From Edaphochlamys debaryana (lineage: Eukaryota > Chlorophyta > Chlorophyceae > Chlamydomonadales), in the NCBI GenBank assembly GCA_016858145.1, contig JAEHOE010000112.1, forward strand, positions 124,001 through 188,000: DNA of 64,000 nucleotides, read 5' to 3'. Position 1 is the stretch's first letter. Each line of letters begins with the position of its first letter. The notes below the pieces were generated by a model, which saw only the letters and a program-made list of their open reading frames with translations, was not told where the DNA came from and did no database searches. Shown in pieces: positions 34,801-46,800 of this stretch. A program made the position numbers and the translations under genes.

Positions 34801-37800
34801 CACCCCCACCCCCACCCCCACCCCCACCCCCACCCCCACCCCCACCCCAGCGCCAAGCGCGTCACCCGCAAGGTGCACGTGGTGGACCCCTGCGCCGCCA
34901 ACTCCACCGGCACCGAGCGCATGTGCCCCGACACCAAGCGCTGCTCCGTGCTGGGCGGCAAGTGCGGCTCCATAACGCTGCTGGGGGACCTGGTGGCGCT
35001 GGCGCAGGCGCTGGCGGCGGACGCGGCGGCGGGCTCCGACCCCAGCACGGGCGCCGCGGAGAGCCCGCTGCCGGCGGGGGAGGCCACGCTGGTGTCCAGC
35101 CCCGTGCAGGACACGCAGGTGGGGCGGGGGGGAGGGATGGGGGGGGACCGGGTGGGAGGGACGGGGGGAGGGCAAGTGGTAGGGCGAGTGGTGGTGGTAG
35201 CTGAAGGAAGGGAGTGCAGGTGGTGGTGGTCATCGCGGCCTCGTGTCCTCCCCCCCCCTTCATCCCCACCTCTCCCCCCAGGCCCCCTCCATCTCGCTGC
35301 TGCCCGCGGACGGGCAGTTCTTTACCATCCCCGCCTCCGAGGACGGCACGCAGCCCGCGCTGCAGGGAGCCATCACCTACCTCACGGTGGGTTGCGTCTG
35401 TCCGTGTTTGGCGGGGAGGCGGACGGGCGCGCCGGCGTCTGCATGGGGCCAGCAGCCACCGCCCCGCACCTGCCCGTGTGCCCGCCCCTCTCTACCCCGC
35501 CATCCTCCATATGCCAGGCGCAGCAACGGACATTGATGCTCACCCCCACCACACCACACCAACCCCCGATCCCCCACCCCCAGGTGGGCTCGGGCGCCTT
35601 CGTGGACCCCGGCTTCACCGCCACCGACAACCTGGACCCCTCGGTCGCCGCCCGCGTGTCCCGCCGCTTCTCGGAGCTGGTCGACACGCGCGCGCCCACG
35701 CCCCCCTCCACGCCCTACGCCATCACCTACGACGTCAAGGACATCAGCGGCAACGCGGCCAAGACGCAGGTGCGTGTGTGTTGAGGATGCGTAGGGTCGG
35801 CGCGTGATAAGTGTTAGTGCAGTCGTGAGCAGACAGGCCGCGTGCGTGTGGGTGGAGTGGCGGCTGTGGCTGCATGTGCGGGCGTGAATGGGCGTGGGTG
35901 GCCGGGTGTGCGTTACGGTAACCTATCGCCCCCCCCTCCCTCCTCAATCCCCCCCTCCCCCCCAGATCCGGCTGGTGTTCGTGCTGTGCCCCGACGCCGC
36001 GCCCAGGCTGTGCGCTCCCGACGACCGCGTGCAGCTGCGCCCCGCCTGGTACTGCACCGCCGACGACGTGTGCGGGGTGCCCACCAGCGGCCTGGCGTCG
36101 GAGGTGAGGGGGGTGGGGTGGGGGTGGGGAGGGGTGGGGTGGGGGGAGGGGGTCTTCGTGTGGTGGTGGTGGTGAGGGGCGGGAAGCAGGCGGGAGGGGA
36201 GAGGCTGGAGGCCAGGGAGCCAGGAAGGAGGCCAAGAGCGCACGACCGCCACCGCACGAAGCCCTGTCCTGCCTCCCCCATCCTTCCCGTGTCCCCCCAC
36301 CCCCGCCCCCCCCAGGCCGACGCCGCCTCCGCCGCCACCAACACGCGCCCCTCCCTGCGCCTGGCGGACGGCCGCCCCCTCATCGCCGTGTACGACGACC
36401 AGGTGGGGGGGCAGGGGGGCGGGGGGAGAGACGGGGGAGGGCAGTATGGGGCGACTGGAGTGGCAGTGACGGCAGTGCGCACGGGGTCGTGCTGTCCGCG
36501 TGCTCCCGCACGTGAACAACCCCCTCGACACACGCACCCAGACCTGGTCCAAGTGCCCCGACGCGCCCCTGGACTCCCCCGTGGAGTGCGACCGGGGCGC
36601 CACCGCCACGGACGCAGAAGACGGAGACATCACGTACAAGGTGGGGAGGAGGGGGGGCTGGGGGGGCGGGAAGGAGCGGGGGGCTGAGGGGGCGGGTTGG
36701 GAAGGGCTGCTTGTGTCTTTTGGTGTGCACTGCCCCCACCCCTGCACCCCCGCCTTCCCCCAGGTCCGCGCCTGCGTGGACGTGGCCGCCCCCGACGCCG
36801 ACACGCTGTGGAAGGACGTGGGCGTGCAGGCCTGCGCCTTCCCCGCCGCCCTGGAGGCCCGGCGGCGGTACAAGGTCAAGTACGGCATCACCGACTCCCT
36901 GGGCGCCACCGCCAGCGCCAGCCGGGAGGTGCTGGTGCTGCAGCGGTGCCAGCCGGGGGAGGTGCAGGTGTGTGTGTGTGTGGGGGGGGATGGGGGATGG
37001 TAGGAGGGGGCTGGGAGATTGTGAGGAGGGGCGGGCCGGGGCCCCAGCGACCCCACATCGTTCCCGTGCCTCTCCCCTCCGCTCATCGGCGTTTCCCGGT
37101 GCCCCCGGTCTCCACACACACACACACTCCCAGGCTCATGCGAGCAGCCCTTCACACACCTCTTCCCCCCTCCCCCTCTGCAGTGCCCCGACGGCTCCTG
37201 CTCCGAGTTCTGCTTCGCCTTTGGCGCCGAGGACACAACGGTCGACGCAGCCGCGGAGGGAGGCGGCGAGGTGGGCGGTGGGGGGTGGTGCGGCGAGCGC
37301 TCGCTGTCTGTCTGCCCGAGCCCAGACCGTACTGTCATACCCACTCTCCCTGCTGCCCACAAGCCGCCCCAGCCTCTCTCCCCCCCTCCCCCCCCATCCC
37401 CATCCCCCCCCCCATCCCCACCCCAGACCGTGCTGGACATCTCGGGCGGCGGCGTGCGGCAGTTCGGCGCCACCGGGGTGCCGGGTCTCACCACCAACTC
37501 GGCGCCCGACATATGGCTCTACAACAACTCCATGCTGCAGCCGGTGGGTGGTGGGGGGCGTGTAGGGGGAGGATGGGGCAGAGCGGGGCCTTGGCGGGGA
37601 CGGGACGGGGCTGCGAAGGCTGGGGCGGCTCAGGACCCTTTTCCTCACCCCTCTCCCCTCCCCTTTGGCGTCCCTGCCTCCCCCCTATCTCCGCCCCAGG
37701 TCATGCACGTCGCCTTCAACTCCTCATGGCGCAGCTGCCGGTGGGGTGCCGGGCAGGGGTCAGGGGGGGAGTGGACATAGCACCGGTGTGAGGCAGTGGC

Positions 37801-40800
37801 CGGGGCTCGTGTTGCGGGCCTCCTCCCAGGCCCCAGGCGCTGCCAGCGCCAGCGCCAACGCCCCTGCGCCAGCCCTTTCTCCTGGCCCCTTCCCGACCCT
37901 ATCCGCTAATGCTTTCTCCTACCCCCCGTCCCCCCAGCGCCTCCGACGGCGACCCCCCCAACACGGTGTGCGAGATGGGCGCCACATCGGTGGACCCCGA
38001 GGACGGAGACATCAGTGCGGGGGTGAGGGGGTGGGGGGACGGGCCGAGGAGAGGGTGGGGGTGAGGGGGCTGAGGGGGGGGGCAGGGCCGAGGAGAGCGG
38101 GTAGGGCCGACGCGGCAGAGAGGGACGGAAGTAGAAGGGGGCAACCGAGGACACTACAGCTGGTACCGCAGCTCGGACTATACACATGCAAGGTGTCAGT
38201 CGCAACCTTGCTCACCCCCTTCCGTCTCGTCTCCCCTTTCTCCCCCTCCTCCCCCAGGTGTTTGTGTGCCCGCCCCCCGCCTGCCTGGCCACCTGCTCCC
38301 GCCAGCACTGCGCGGGCCACGAGCTGGCCAACAAGGGCGCGCGGGGGTGCGTCAACACCAACGGCCCCGTGGGCTCGTCCTACGGAGTCACCTTCCTCAC
38401 ATGCGACAGGTGCGCGGAGGGTGAGGGGGCTGCCAGGAGGGGGGCGCGGGTAGGGGGCGGCGGTGAGGGAGCGTCTGGCCCCGAGCTGCTCCGTGCCGCC
38501 GCCCGCCTGCGCCCTCGCTGAGCCCGCCCTTCCGTTCGCCCCTCCTCCTCCCTGGTCCCGCCGATCTTTCTTCTTCACCTCACCCCTTGTGCTCCCCCTT
38601 GTTCCCCCCCCTCCGCCCCCCAGCTTCGTGGAACACGGCCGCAGCACCGTGAAGCGCACCGTCTTCATTGCCGAGCGCTGCCCGGGGCTGTTCGACTGCG
38701 ACGGAGTGTGAGTAGGGGAGGGGGAGGTGGGCGGTGAGGGGAAAGGGGACGAGAGGAAGGAGGCTTGCGGTGGGGGCCTAGGGGTGCCCTGCCCTGCCCT
38801 GTCAGCCAGTGCGGGCCTCCTCCTCACCTGCCCCCCACCCTCCAATCCCGCCCCGTCCCCGCCCGCAGCTGCTCCACCGTGCCCTGCGCCGCCGCCGCCC
38901 GCGCCGCCGCCGACGCCAACCCCGTCAACACCGCCCCCGTGCTGCGCCTCATGCCGCCGGGCACCGACGCGGAGACGGCGCCCCTGGCCACTGGGGACGA
39001 CGTGCTGAGGCTGACGCAGGTGTGAGGGGGCCCGTGCTGTGCCGCGCTGTGCGTGCTGTGCTGCGCGTGCCGGGCTCCCACGCCCACACCCACTCCTTGA
39101 CGTGGGCTCCCCAACCCCTCTCTCCTCCACCCTCGTGCCTCTTCCAATCCCCCCCCCTCCACCCCCCTTCCCCCACACACCCCTGCAGTTCCTGACCGCG
39201 GGCGTGGTGGCGCCCATCTCCTTCGCGCCCTGCACCTCGGCCGCCTCCACGGTCGCCTGCGCCGCCTTCGCCACGGATGCGGAGAGCGGCGACGTGACGC
39301 GCTTCATCCGCGTGGACGACGTGACGCCCTGCACCGACCCCAACCCCAACAAGTGTATGCGCTGCAGCACCGCCTCGCTCACGCTGGGCAAGTGCCTGCC
39401 GGGGACCTACGTGCTGCGGTGAGGAGGGGACGGGGCGTGTGTGTTTGTGGTGTGGTGTGGTGTTCTGGTTGGTCTTGTGCTGGGCGCAGCAGAGCTCGGG
39501 AGCAGGGGCAGGAGCACTGTGCTTGAGGGACCTCCCATGACTGAAACCGTCTCCCGCCCTGTCCTCGCCCCCCTCGCCCCAGGTACTCTGTGAATGACGG
39601 CCTGGGCGCCGGCGCCACCGCCTACTGGACCCTGGTGGTGGAGGCGTGGGCGGTGTCCGAGGTGTGGGCGCTGCTGCCGCCCTCCCCCGCCCTCAACTTC
39701 ACGCAGGCGCCCTCGCCCTCGCGCAACGCCACGCTGCGGTACATCCGCCTGCTCACGGTGGGGGCCCAGGGGGGGCAGTGGGGGCTGGTGGGGTACCGCT
39801 TACCGGGGGGTTGAGCACCAGCCCGCTCGACCTGACACGCCGCTCACGACACCTCCCCACCTCCGCATCAACCCTCCAGCCCACCTGCCCCTACCCCCTC
39901 TAACCACTCTCCCCCCCTCCCTCCCCCCTCCCCTCCCCCCCCAGACGAACGCCACCACCGCCGCCTTCTTCCAGCGCTCCTTCCTGCAGGCCCGCTTCAA
40001 GGCCCTGGGCCTGGACCCCGCCGTGGTGCGCTCCGCCAACGTGTCCGGGGCCGAGGTGGTGGACCTAAACACGGACGACGGAGCGTACGCGGCCAACCCC
40101 GACTTCTGCATCTGCATGGTCAACGTGAGGAGGGAAAAGGGAGGGGGGAGGGGGCAGGGGGCAGGGCGTCGTGGCTTGTAGGCGTTACGCTGCGGTCTGA
40201 CCCCACCCCACTAGTCGTTGCTGTTCCTTCCCAGCATTTCCGACCCCGCCCCCCCCCCACTCCCCGACCCCCCCCCCAGGTGACGCTGACCATCAGCACC
40301 GCCTCCACCAACGCCGGCACCATCGAGACCCCCGAGGTGCTCGAGTGGTTCCCCGGGGACGGCTTCCCGCCGCCGCCGGGGGCCGCCCGGCCGCCGCCGC
40401 CCTCACCGCGCGGCAACCAGGGCCGCCGGCTCATCGAGGGCAGCCGCGCACCCGCCTCGTCCTCCTCCTCCGCCTCCACCCTCGCCGAGCGCCCCGAGCC
40501 GCGCAGCCGCTCCCGCCGCGGACTCATGCCGCTGTCCGGATCCCGGCCCCAGTCCGGTTCCGAGTCCGACTACGGATCTGGATCCGAGTCCGATCCGGAC
40601 TACGACCTGGGCCCCGGATCCGGCCATGACAACGACAGCGAGCCCTTTGGCTCCCGCTCGGCCGTCCTCGCAGCACCGTGGGACGTGGCCACCGGGATCG
40701 CGCCCCGCAGCCCCGGCGTCGGCGGCTCCCCGGTGCCTGGCCTCCCCGCCCAGGTGTACGCAGCCCTGGTGGGCGCCGCCGCCGCCTCGCGGCCCCTGGC

Positions 40801-43800
40801 GGCTGCGGGCGCCGCCGGCCCCGCCGCCCTGTCCCTGGGCATGGGCGCACGTGTGTGGCAGCTGCACGTGGGGCCCGCGCTGCTGCGGCAGGCCGCGGGG
40901 TCGCAGCCGCAGCACGCAGCGCAGCACGCGCAGCACGTGCGGGAGCGGCACGTGGACCGCTTCCAGCGCGCCCGGGAGCGCCTGGCGGCCTCCGCGCGCC
41001 TGCCCGAGACCGAGACCGACCCCACCGGGTACGGGGCCGGGTACGGGGCCGGGGCCGAGGCGCAGGCCGACGGTGGCGTGGGCGTGCTTGGGCGCGTGTT
41101 CTCGCGTGACGGCGGCCCGGCCGCCGACCTGCCCTTCAGCGGCCAGCTGCGAGAGGCGGCGCGCGCGGAGCGGCTGCGGCAGCAGCAGGCGGCGGCGCAG
41201 CGGCCGGCCCTGGTGCACGGCTCTTCCTCTTCCGCCACCTCCTCCGCCGCCTCCTCCTCTCCCAAGCGCCGCTCCGGCACCGATCCCGCTCGCGCCACGG
41301 CGCCTGGCGCCGAGGCTGAGGCTCAGGCTGAGCCGGACTACGGCGACTATGGGGAGGGCGAGGTCGAGGCTGCGGAGGACTACAGCGACGGCACGGGCGA
41401 GGCTGGGGGTGAGGGGGCCTCGGCCCCCGCGCCCAGCCGCCGCTCCGTGGTCCGGCGGCTGCTGGGGGGGCAGCTGGTGCCCGCCTTGGCGGCCATGAGC
41501 CGGCGCCTGGCGGGGCTGGAGGCGGAGCTGGCGGGGCTGCGACTGGACGAGCAGGCGGAGGGCGACCACGTCGCCCTCCCCTCCTCCTCCGTGTACGGCA
41601 CCCTGGATCTGGACGAGCCGTCGTACTCGGCGTACGGCCTGTCGGCCACCGCCACCGCCCCCTTCGGCGCCCGCGCGCCGCTGTGGCGGCGCCGCCTGCA
41701 CCAGTCTGGATCCAACTCCACCTCTGGATCTGGAACCAACTCCAGCTCCTGCTCGCCGCCTATCAACTCCCCCAACGTGGTGACCCAGTGCGTGTCGTCC
41801 GGCTTCGACTCGTTCGACGCGGCCCTGGCGGTGCTGGTGTCGCTCATTGCGGATGTGGAGCGGATCGGGGAGGTGGGTGGAAGGGGAAGCGGTTGAGAGG
41901 GCGCGTGTGGCTTCAGCATGGGGGGCTACATGCGAGAGGGGGCAGGGTCGGAGGGGCTTTGGGGGCTGAGGGTCTACTCCATGCCCCTCCCACTACCATC
42001 CCTCCAACCCCCTCACCTGCCTCTCCCCCCCCCCCCCAGGACCTGGTGACCAACGTCACCCGCGCCACCTCGACCATCTCGGCCCTGGACGAGCGCTTCA
42101 CGGCCACCGACACGCGCTACGAGGCCGTGTACGTGGCCTACAAGGTGGGGGGCAGGATGCGAGGGGGTTGGGGGTTGGGAGGAGGGGGGCTGGGAGCGGG
42201 GCAGGGCCTGCGGCGGGGTCAAGACCCCTTGTCATGGGAGGGTGCCTCCTCTTTTTATTCTCCAACAACTTCTCCCCCGAGAGTCCCGACCCACACACCG
42301 CCACACACCGCCACACACCCTCCCACCCCACCCTTCCCCAGGACATGGCCTCGCTCTACATGTCGGAGCTGGAGAACCGCACCTCCTCCGTCCTCACGGC
42401 CCTGGCAGCCGCCGCCGCCGCATCCGGCGACCAGGCCGCGCTGCTCTCCGCCGTGGCCGCCCTGCTGGCCGGCTCCGTCGCGGGCGCCTACGAGGCCGCC
42501 GACCGCCTGGGCGTCACCACCTCCCTGGTGGTGGACGGCCTGGGGCTGTCGGACGCCGAGTGGTACTTCGACGACTACCGGGCCTGCCTGGTGGCACGGG
42601 GGGGCGCGGGGGGAAGGTACAACTTCACCATCAACGCCGCCGCCGCGGCGGCCGTGCGCGCGGACGTGGCGGCCGGCCGCCTGGCCGCGCCGCCGCCGCC
42701 GCCGCCCCAGGCCGGGGGGTACAGCCTCATGGCGGCAACCCAGCTGGCGGGCATGGGCCGGGCGCTGCTGCAGCGCCTGGGCTGGGGCAGCGGCGAGGGT
42801 GGTGGTGCAGACGAGGAGGACGCGGGTGCATCGGACGACTATGACTACATGTCGGGCCTGGGCCGGCGCTGGGAGCGGCGGAGGCGGCTGCAGCAGAGCG
42901 GCATGCCGCCCCCGCCCCCGGGATCTGCCTTCGAATCCGCATCTGGATCCGGATCCCGGACCGTGCTTCCGGCGGGCGCCGTGGCGCGGATGCAGTACGG
43001 CGGCTACGAGGTGGAGGCGGCGGCTGGCAAGCCCCCGCCCGGCCTCACGGTGCGCTACGACCAGCACGGCCTGCCCGAGCGCACGCGCGTCGCGGGCGCG
43101 CGCCGCTCCTCCAACCGCGTCGTGGCGGGGCTGTTTCTGCACCAGACGCGGCGGCCCGTGGCTGCGGCCGTGGTCAAGCCCGGCGCCTCCGCCTGCGACA
43201 GCCGCTTCGGGGCCCTGCGCGCCGGGTGCGCCAAGCCCTCGGCGCGCTTCGCCTCCACCCCCGGCCTGGTGGACCTGGGCGGCATCGGGCGCGACCCCGT
43301 CTTCGACCGCGCCTCGCCGCTGTACAGCGCTGACGTGGCGGGCCGCCCCTGGGCGCACTACAACTTCACCGAGGGCAACGCCGAGATCTCGCCCGCCAGC
43401 GGCATGCCGTACGGCTTCACGCACTACCCCGTGCCCCACATGGACGACGGCTACCCCGTGTTCTTCGACACGCGGTGCGTGGGGGAGGGGGAGAGGAGGG
43501 GAGGGAGGGAGGGAGGGAGAAGGAGGGGCTGGGGGAGCATGATGAGTTGTATTGGGAAGGGAGTGTAAGGGCAGGGGCTGTGGGGCGCTGTAGCGTGGGG
43601 TCTGCCCTGCTGGATAGAAGCGGGGCCTTTTCCACACTCGCCCCTCCTCCCCTCCCTCCACCTCCCTCTTCAACCCCCGCTCCCTCTCTCCTCCACCCCC
43701 CAGCCTGGGCCTGAACCGCACCCAGAAGCTGCTGGCCTACCTGCGCGACGGCTCCTTCCTGTCGCCCATCTTCACGCACGACCTGGCCGCGCGGCTGCTG

Positions 43801-46800
43801 GTCTACAACCCCGACGCGCACGTGTTCGGGCTGTGGCGCGCCAGCTTCAGCTGGGCCGAGGACGGCCTCATCCGGCTCAAGCACTGGTTCACGGTGGGGG
43901 CAGGGGCAGGCCGGAGGCTGGAGCTGGGCCCGTGGGGCGGGTGGTCCGCAGGTGGCGCCAGGACTTGGTTTGGGCTGCGGGCCGGGGCTGGGCAAAGCGA
44001 GAGAGGCACCCAGCCGTCTCTCCTCCCTCACCCGACCCCAGGCCGTCCCCGCCATCGACTACGGCGACTCCATCGACCGCGGCGAGGTGGCCATGTACGC
44101 CCCCGACTGGGTCATGGTGGCCTTCGTGCTGGCCTACGGCACCGCGGCGCTGGTGGACGTGGGCCTGGCGCTGCAGCACCAGCGCCAGCTGCGGAGGGCG
44201 GAGGACGGGGAGGGGCTGGGGCAGATGACGCCGGGTGCGCGGGGGGAGAGGGGGAGGGGAGGGGAGGGGAAGCAGGAGGGGGGGAAGTAGGAGGGGAAAG
44301 GGGGAGGGTGGAGGAGGGAGGGCTGGGAGGTAGGAACCGTCAGAGGTGGGCTGGGGTGCAATCAGGGGCACTGCCGACCCCCTCCGAACCCCACCCCGCA
44401 TCCCACCTCCCGCCCCGCAGAGGAGCTGTACAAGCGCAAGCGGCGCGTCAAGCGGCGCTTCGCCTGGCGTGTGACGCCCTTCCTGGTGTTCTGGGAGGCG
44501 ACCATCTTCGCCCTGCAGCTGTCAGCACTGGCCGTGCTCTACTACTACGTCTTCAGCCTCTCGCCCTCGGCGCCAACCGCCACCACGTACGACGTGTACG
44601 ACGCGGACGCCTTTGCGCCTGCGCGGTACTTCATGATCCAGAAGGATGAGCGCGCGTGGAACCCCTTCCTGGCCAACGTGCTGCAGGTGCGTGCGGTGTG
44701 CTGGCCGTGTGTTCGGAGCAATTCAAGCAAACCTCAAGCTGCCGTTTGTGGGGCTGGAGGGGCTGGAGTGGGGCCCTGTACAATATAGTATGGCCTCTTC
44801 CATCCTCTCCTCAACTGTCTCTCTGCCCTCCCTCCCACGCCCCTCTCCCCCCCAGACGCTTGTCACGCGGCCCGGCGGCAAGCCCAACCCCGACAGCCTG
44901 TCCCTGGCTGACGTGGCGGCGGGCATGGCCCCGCCCGTCATGCCGGCGGCGGGCGGCGAATACCGCTGGCTGCTGCCCAACGACCTGTCGGGCCTGGACT
45001 CGCTGTCGTACATGTACGAGTACGCCGCCAACATGGATTACTACTGGACGCTGTACTTTGTACTGCAATCCGTCGTACTGGCCATGCTCATGATCCGGCT
45101 CATCCACTACCTGGCCTTTCAGCCGCACCTGGCAGTGATTGGCGGCGCCATCGCGCGCGCGCTGCCCATGCTGTGCTACTGGGCCGTGGTCGCGATCTGC
45201 GTGCTGTGCCCGCTGGCCGTGCTGGTGGTCACCGTGTACGGCACGCGCGTGGAGGGCGTGGACAGCTTTGGCGGCGCGGTGCGGGCCATCCTGGATTACG
45301 TTATTGTCATCAATCGCAACGAGGGCGACCGGGCCACGCTCACGGAGGTGGGGACTGGGGGGCACTGGCGAGGACTGGGGCAAAGCTACACGCAGAGATG
45401 GGGGCGGGTTGGGGCCTCTGGGACTGCGGCATGCTGCAGACAGGGTGGTGCTGGGCCTCGTGCTCAGCAGACAACCCGCTCCTTCACCTTGCCCGATCCG
45501 CACCAACTGACCCCACTCACAACCACACCCTCCCCAGCTCCTGTTCCGCGAGGGCTACCTCCTCAACCCGCTCGAGTCCGTGCTGGGCGGCTTCATGGTC
45601 TTCGGCCTGGCCTTCCTCCTGGCCGGCGCCATTATGGCCTTTGTGCTCGCCATCCTGCTGCGCCACCACCACCGCCTGCGCGCCGAGCGCCGCGCCGCGC
45701 CCGGCCTGGCGTCCGACCTGCGCAACCTGGGCCGCTGGGCCTGGCAGCGCCTGCACCGCAAGGCGCCCTCCAACAAGGCCATCGACGCCACCATCGACTG
45801 GGCCACGCGCCCCGAGGTGCGCTACTCGTGGGCCTACGGCGCGCTCTACAGCGCCGTCGTGCGCGGCGTTGCGGCGGTGGCCGGCGGCCGCTCGCTCGCG
45901 CGGCGCCACCCCACGCAGCACCAGGCCACCACCGAGCGCGCCGTGCTGCTGCCCGGCGGCTGGCAGCGCGGCTACGGCTCGCGCGACGAGCCCGACCCCG
46001 CCGTGTGCCCGCGCTACAACCAGCGCCAGCTGCTGCGCATCTTCACCGACCTGCTCGCCGCCGACAAGGCCATGCGCAAGGAGCTGTGGCTGTGGCTCAA
46101 CACGGCGCCTACTGACAAGCGGCCGCAGCGGCTCAAGGCGCTGTACGCCGCCAAGACCGCGGTGGCCACCACCGACTCGACCGCACCCGGCATGGCCGAC
46201 TCGCTCGCGCGGCTGCTGCTGGAGCGGTTCGGGCAGCGCGTGCCACGGCGGCAGGCGCGCAGCTACCAGGAGCTGCTGCACGCCATGCGCCGCCGCCTGG
46301 GCGCGGGCGGGGGCGGGGACGGCAGCGCGGATGGCACTGGCGGCGAGGGCGGTGAGGGCGCTGGGGGCCCAGGGGGCGACTCTGACGACGAGGTGCTGCC
46401 CACGGGCGTGCGCGTCGGCGCGCTGCGTCACGGCGCCTCTTACAGCGCCGCCATGACGGTGCACGAGCTGCAGCTGCAAAGCGCGGTGCAGGCGGCCATG
46501 AAGAACATCCACCAGGTGGGGTGGGTGGGTGCTGGGTGGGGCAGGAGGGGGGCAGGGGAGGGTGGGTGGAGTGAGCAACGGCCTGCCAATGAAGCGGATC
46601 AGGTGGAGAAGAGAGCACCTGGGGCTGGGGCTGACATGAAAAACGTGGCACGGCTGGGGACAGGGCTGGGGGCTAGGCAGGTTTGGAGGACATTCACTCT
46701 TGCTTGCTTACCGGGTAAGTGGTTGGGATTTGAGGTCAAGGGACGATGGCCTCCTGAAAATAGCCATCGGGCAGAGGCTGGGGCGCTACAGGGTAGCGGC

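Noticed and set aside
34740..34850. Telomere-like CCCTA/CCCCTA tract
   Set aside because: Units are CCCCTA and CCCCCA, not the algal TTTTAGGG telomere repeat, and the tract is the pyrimidine end of an intron.
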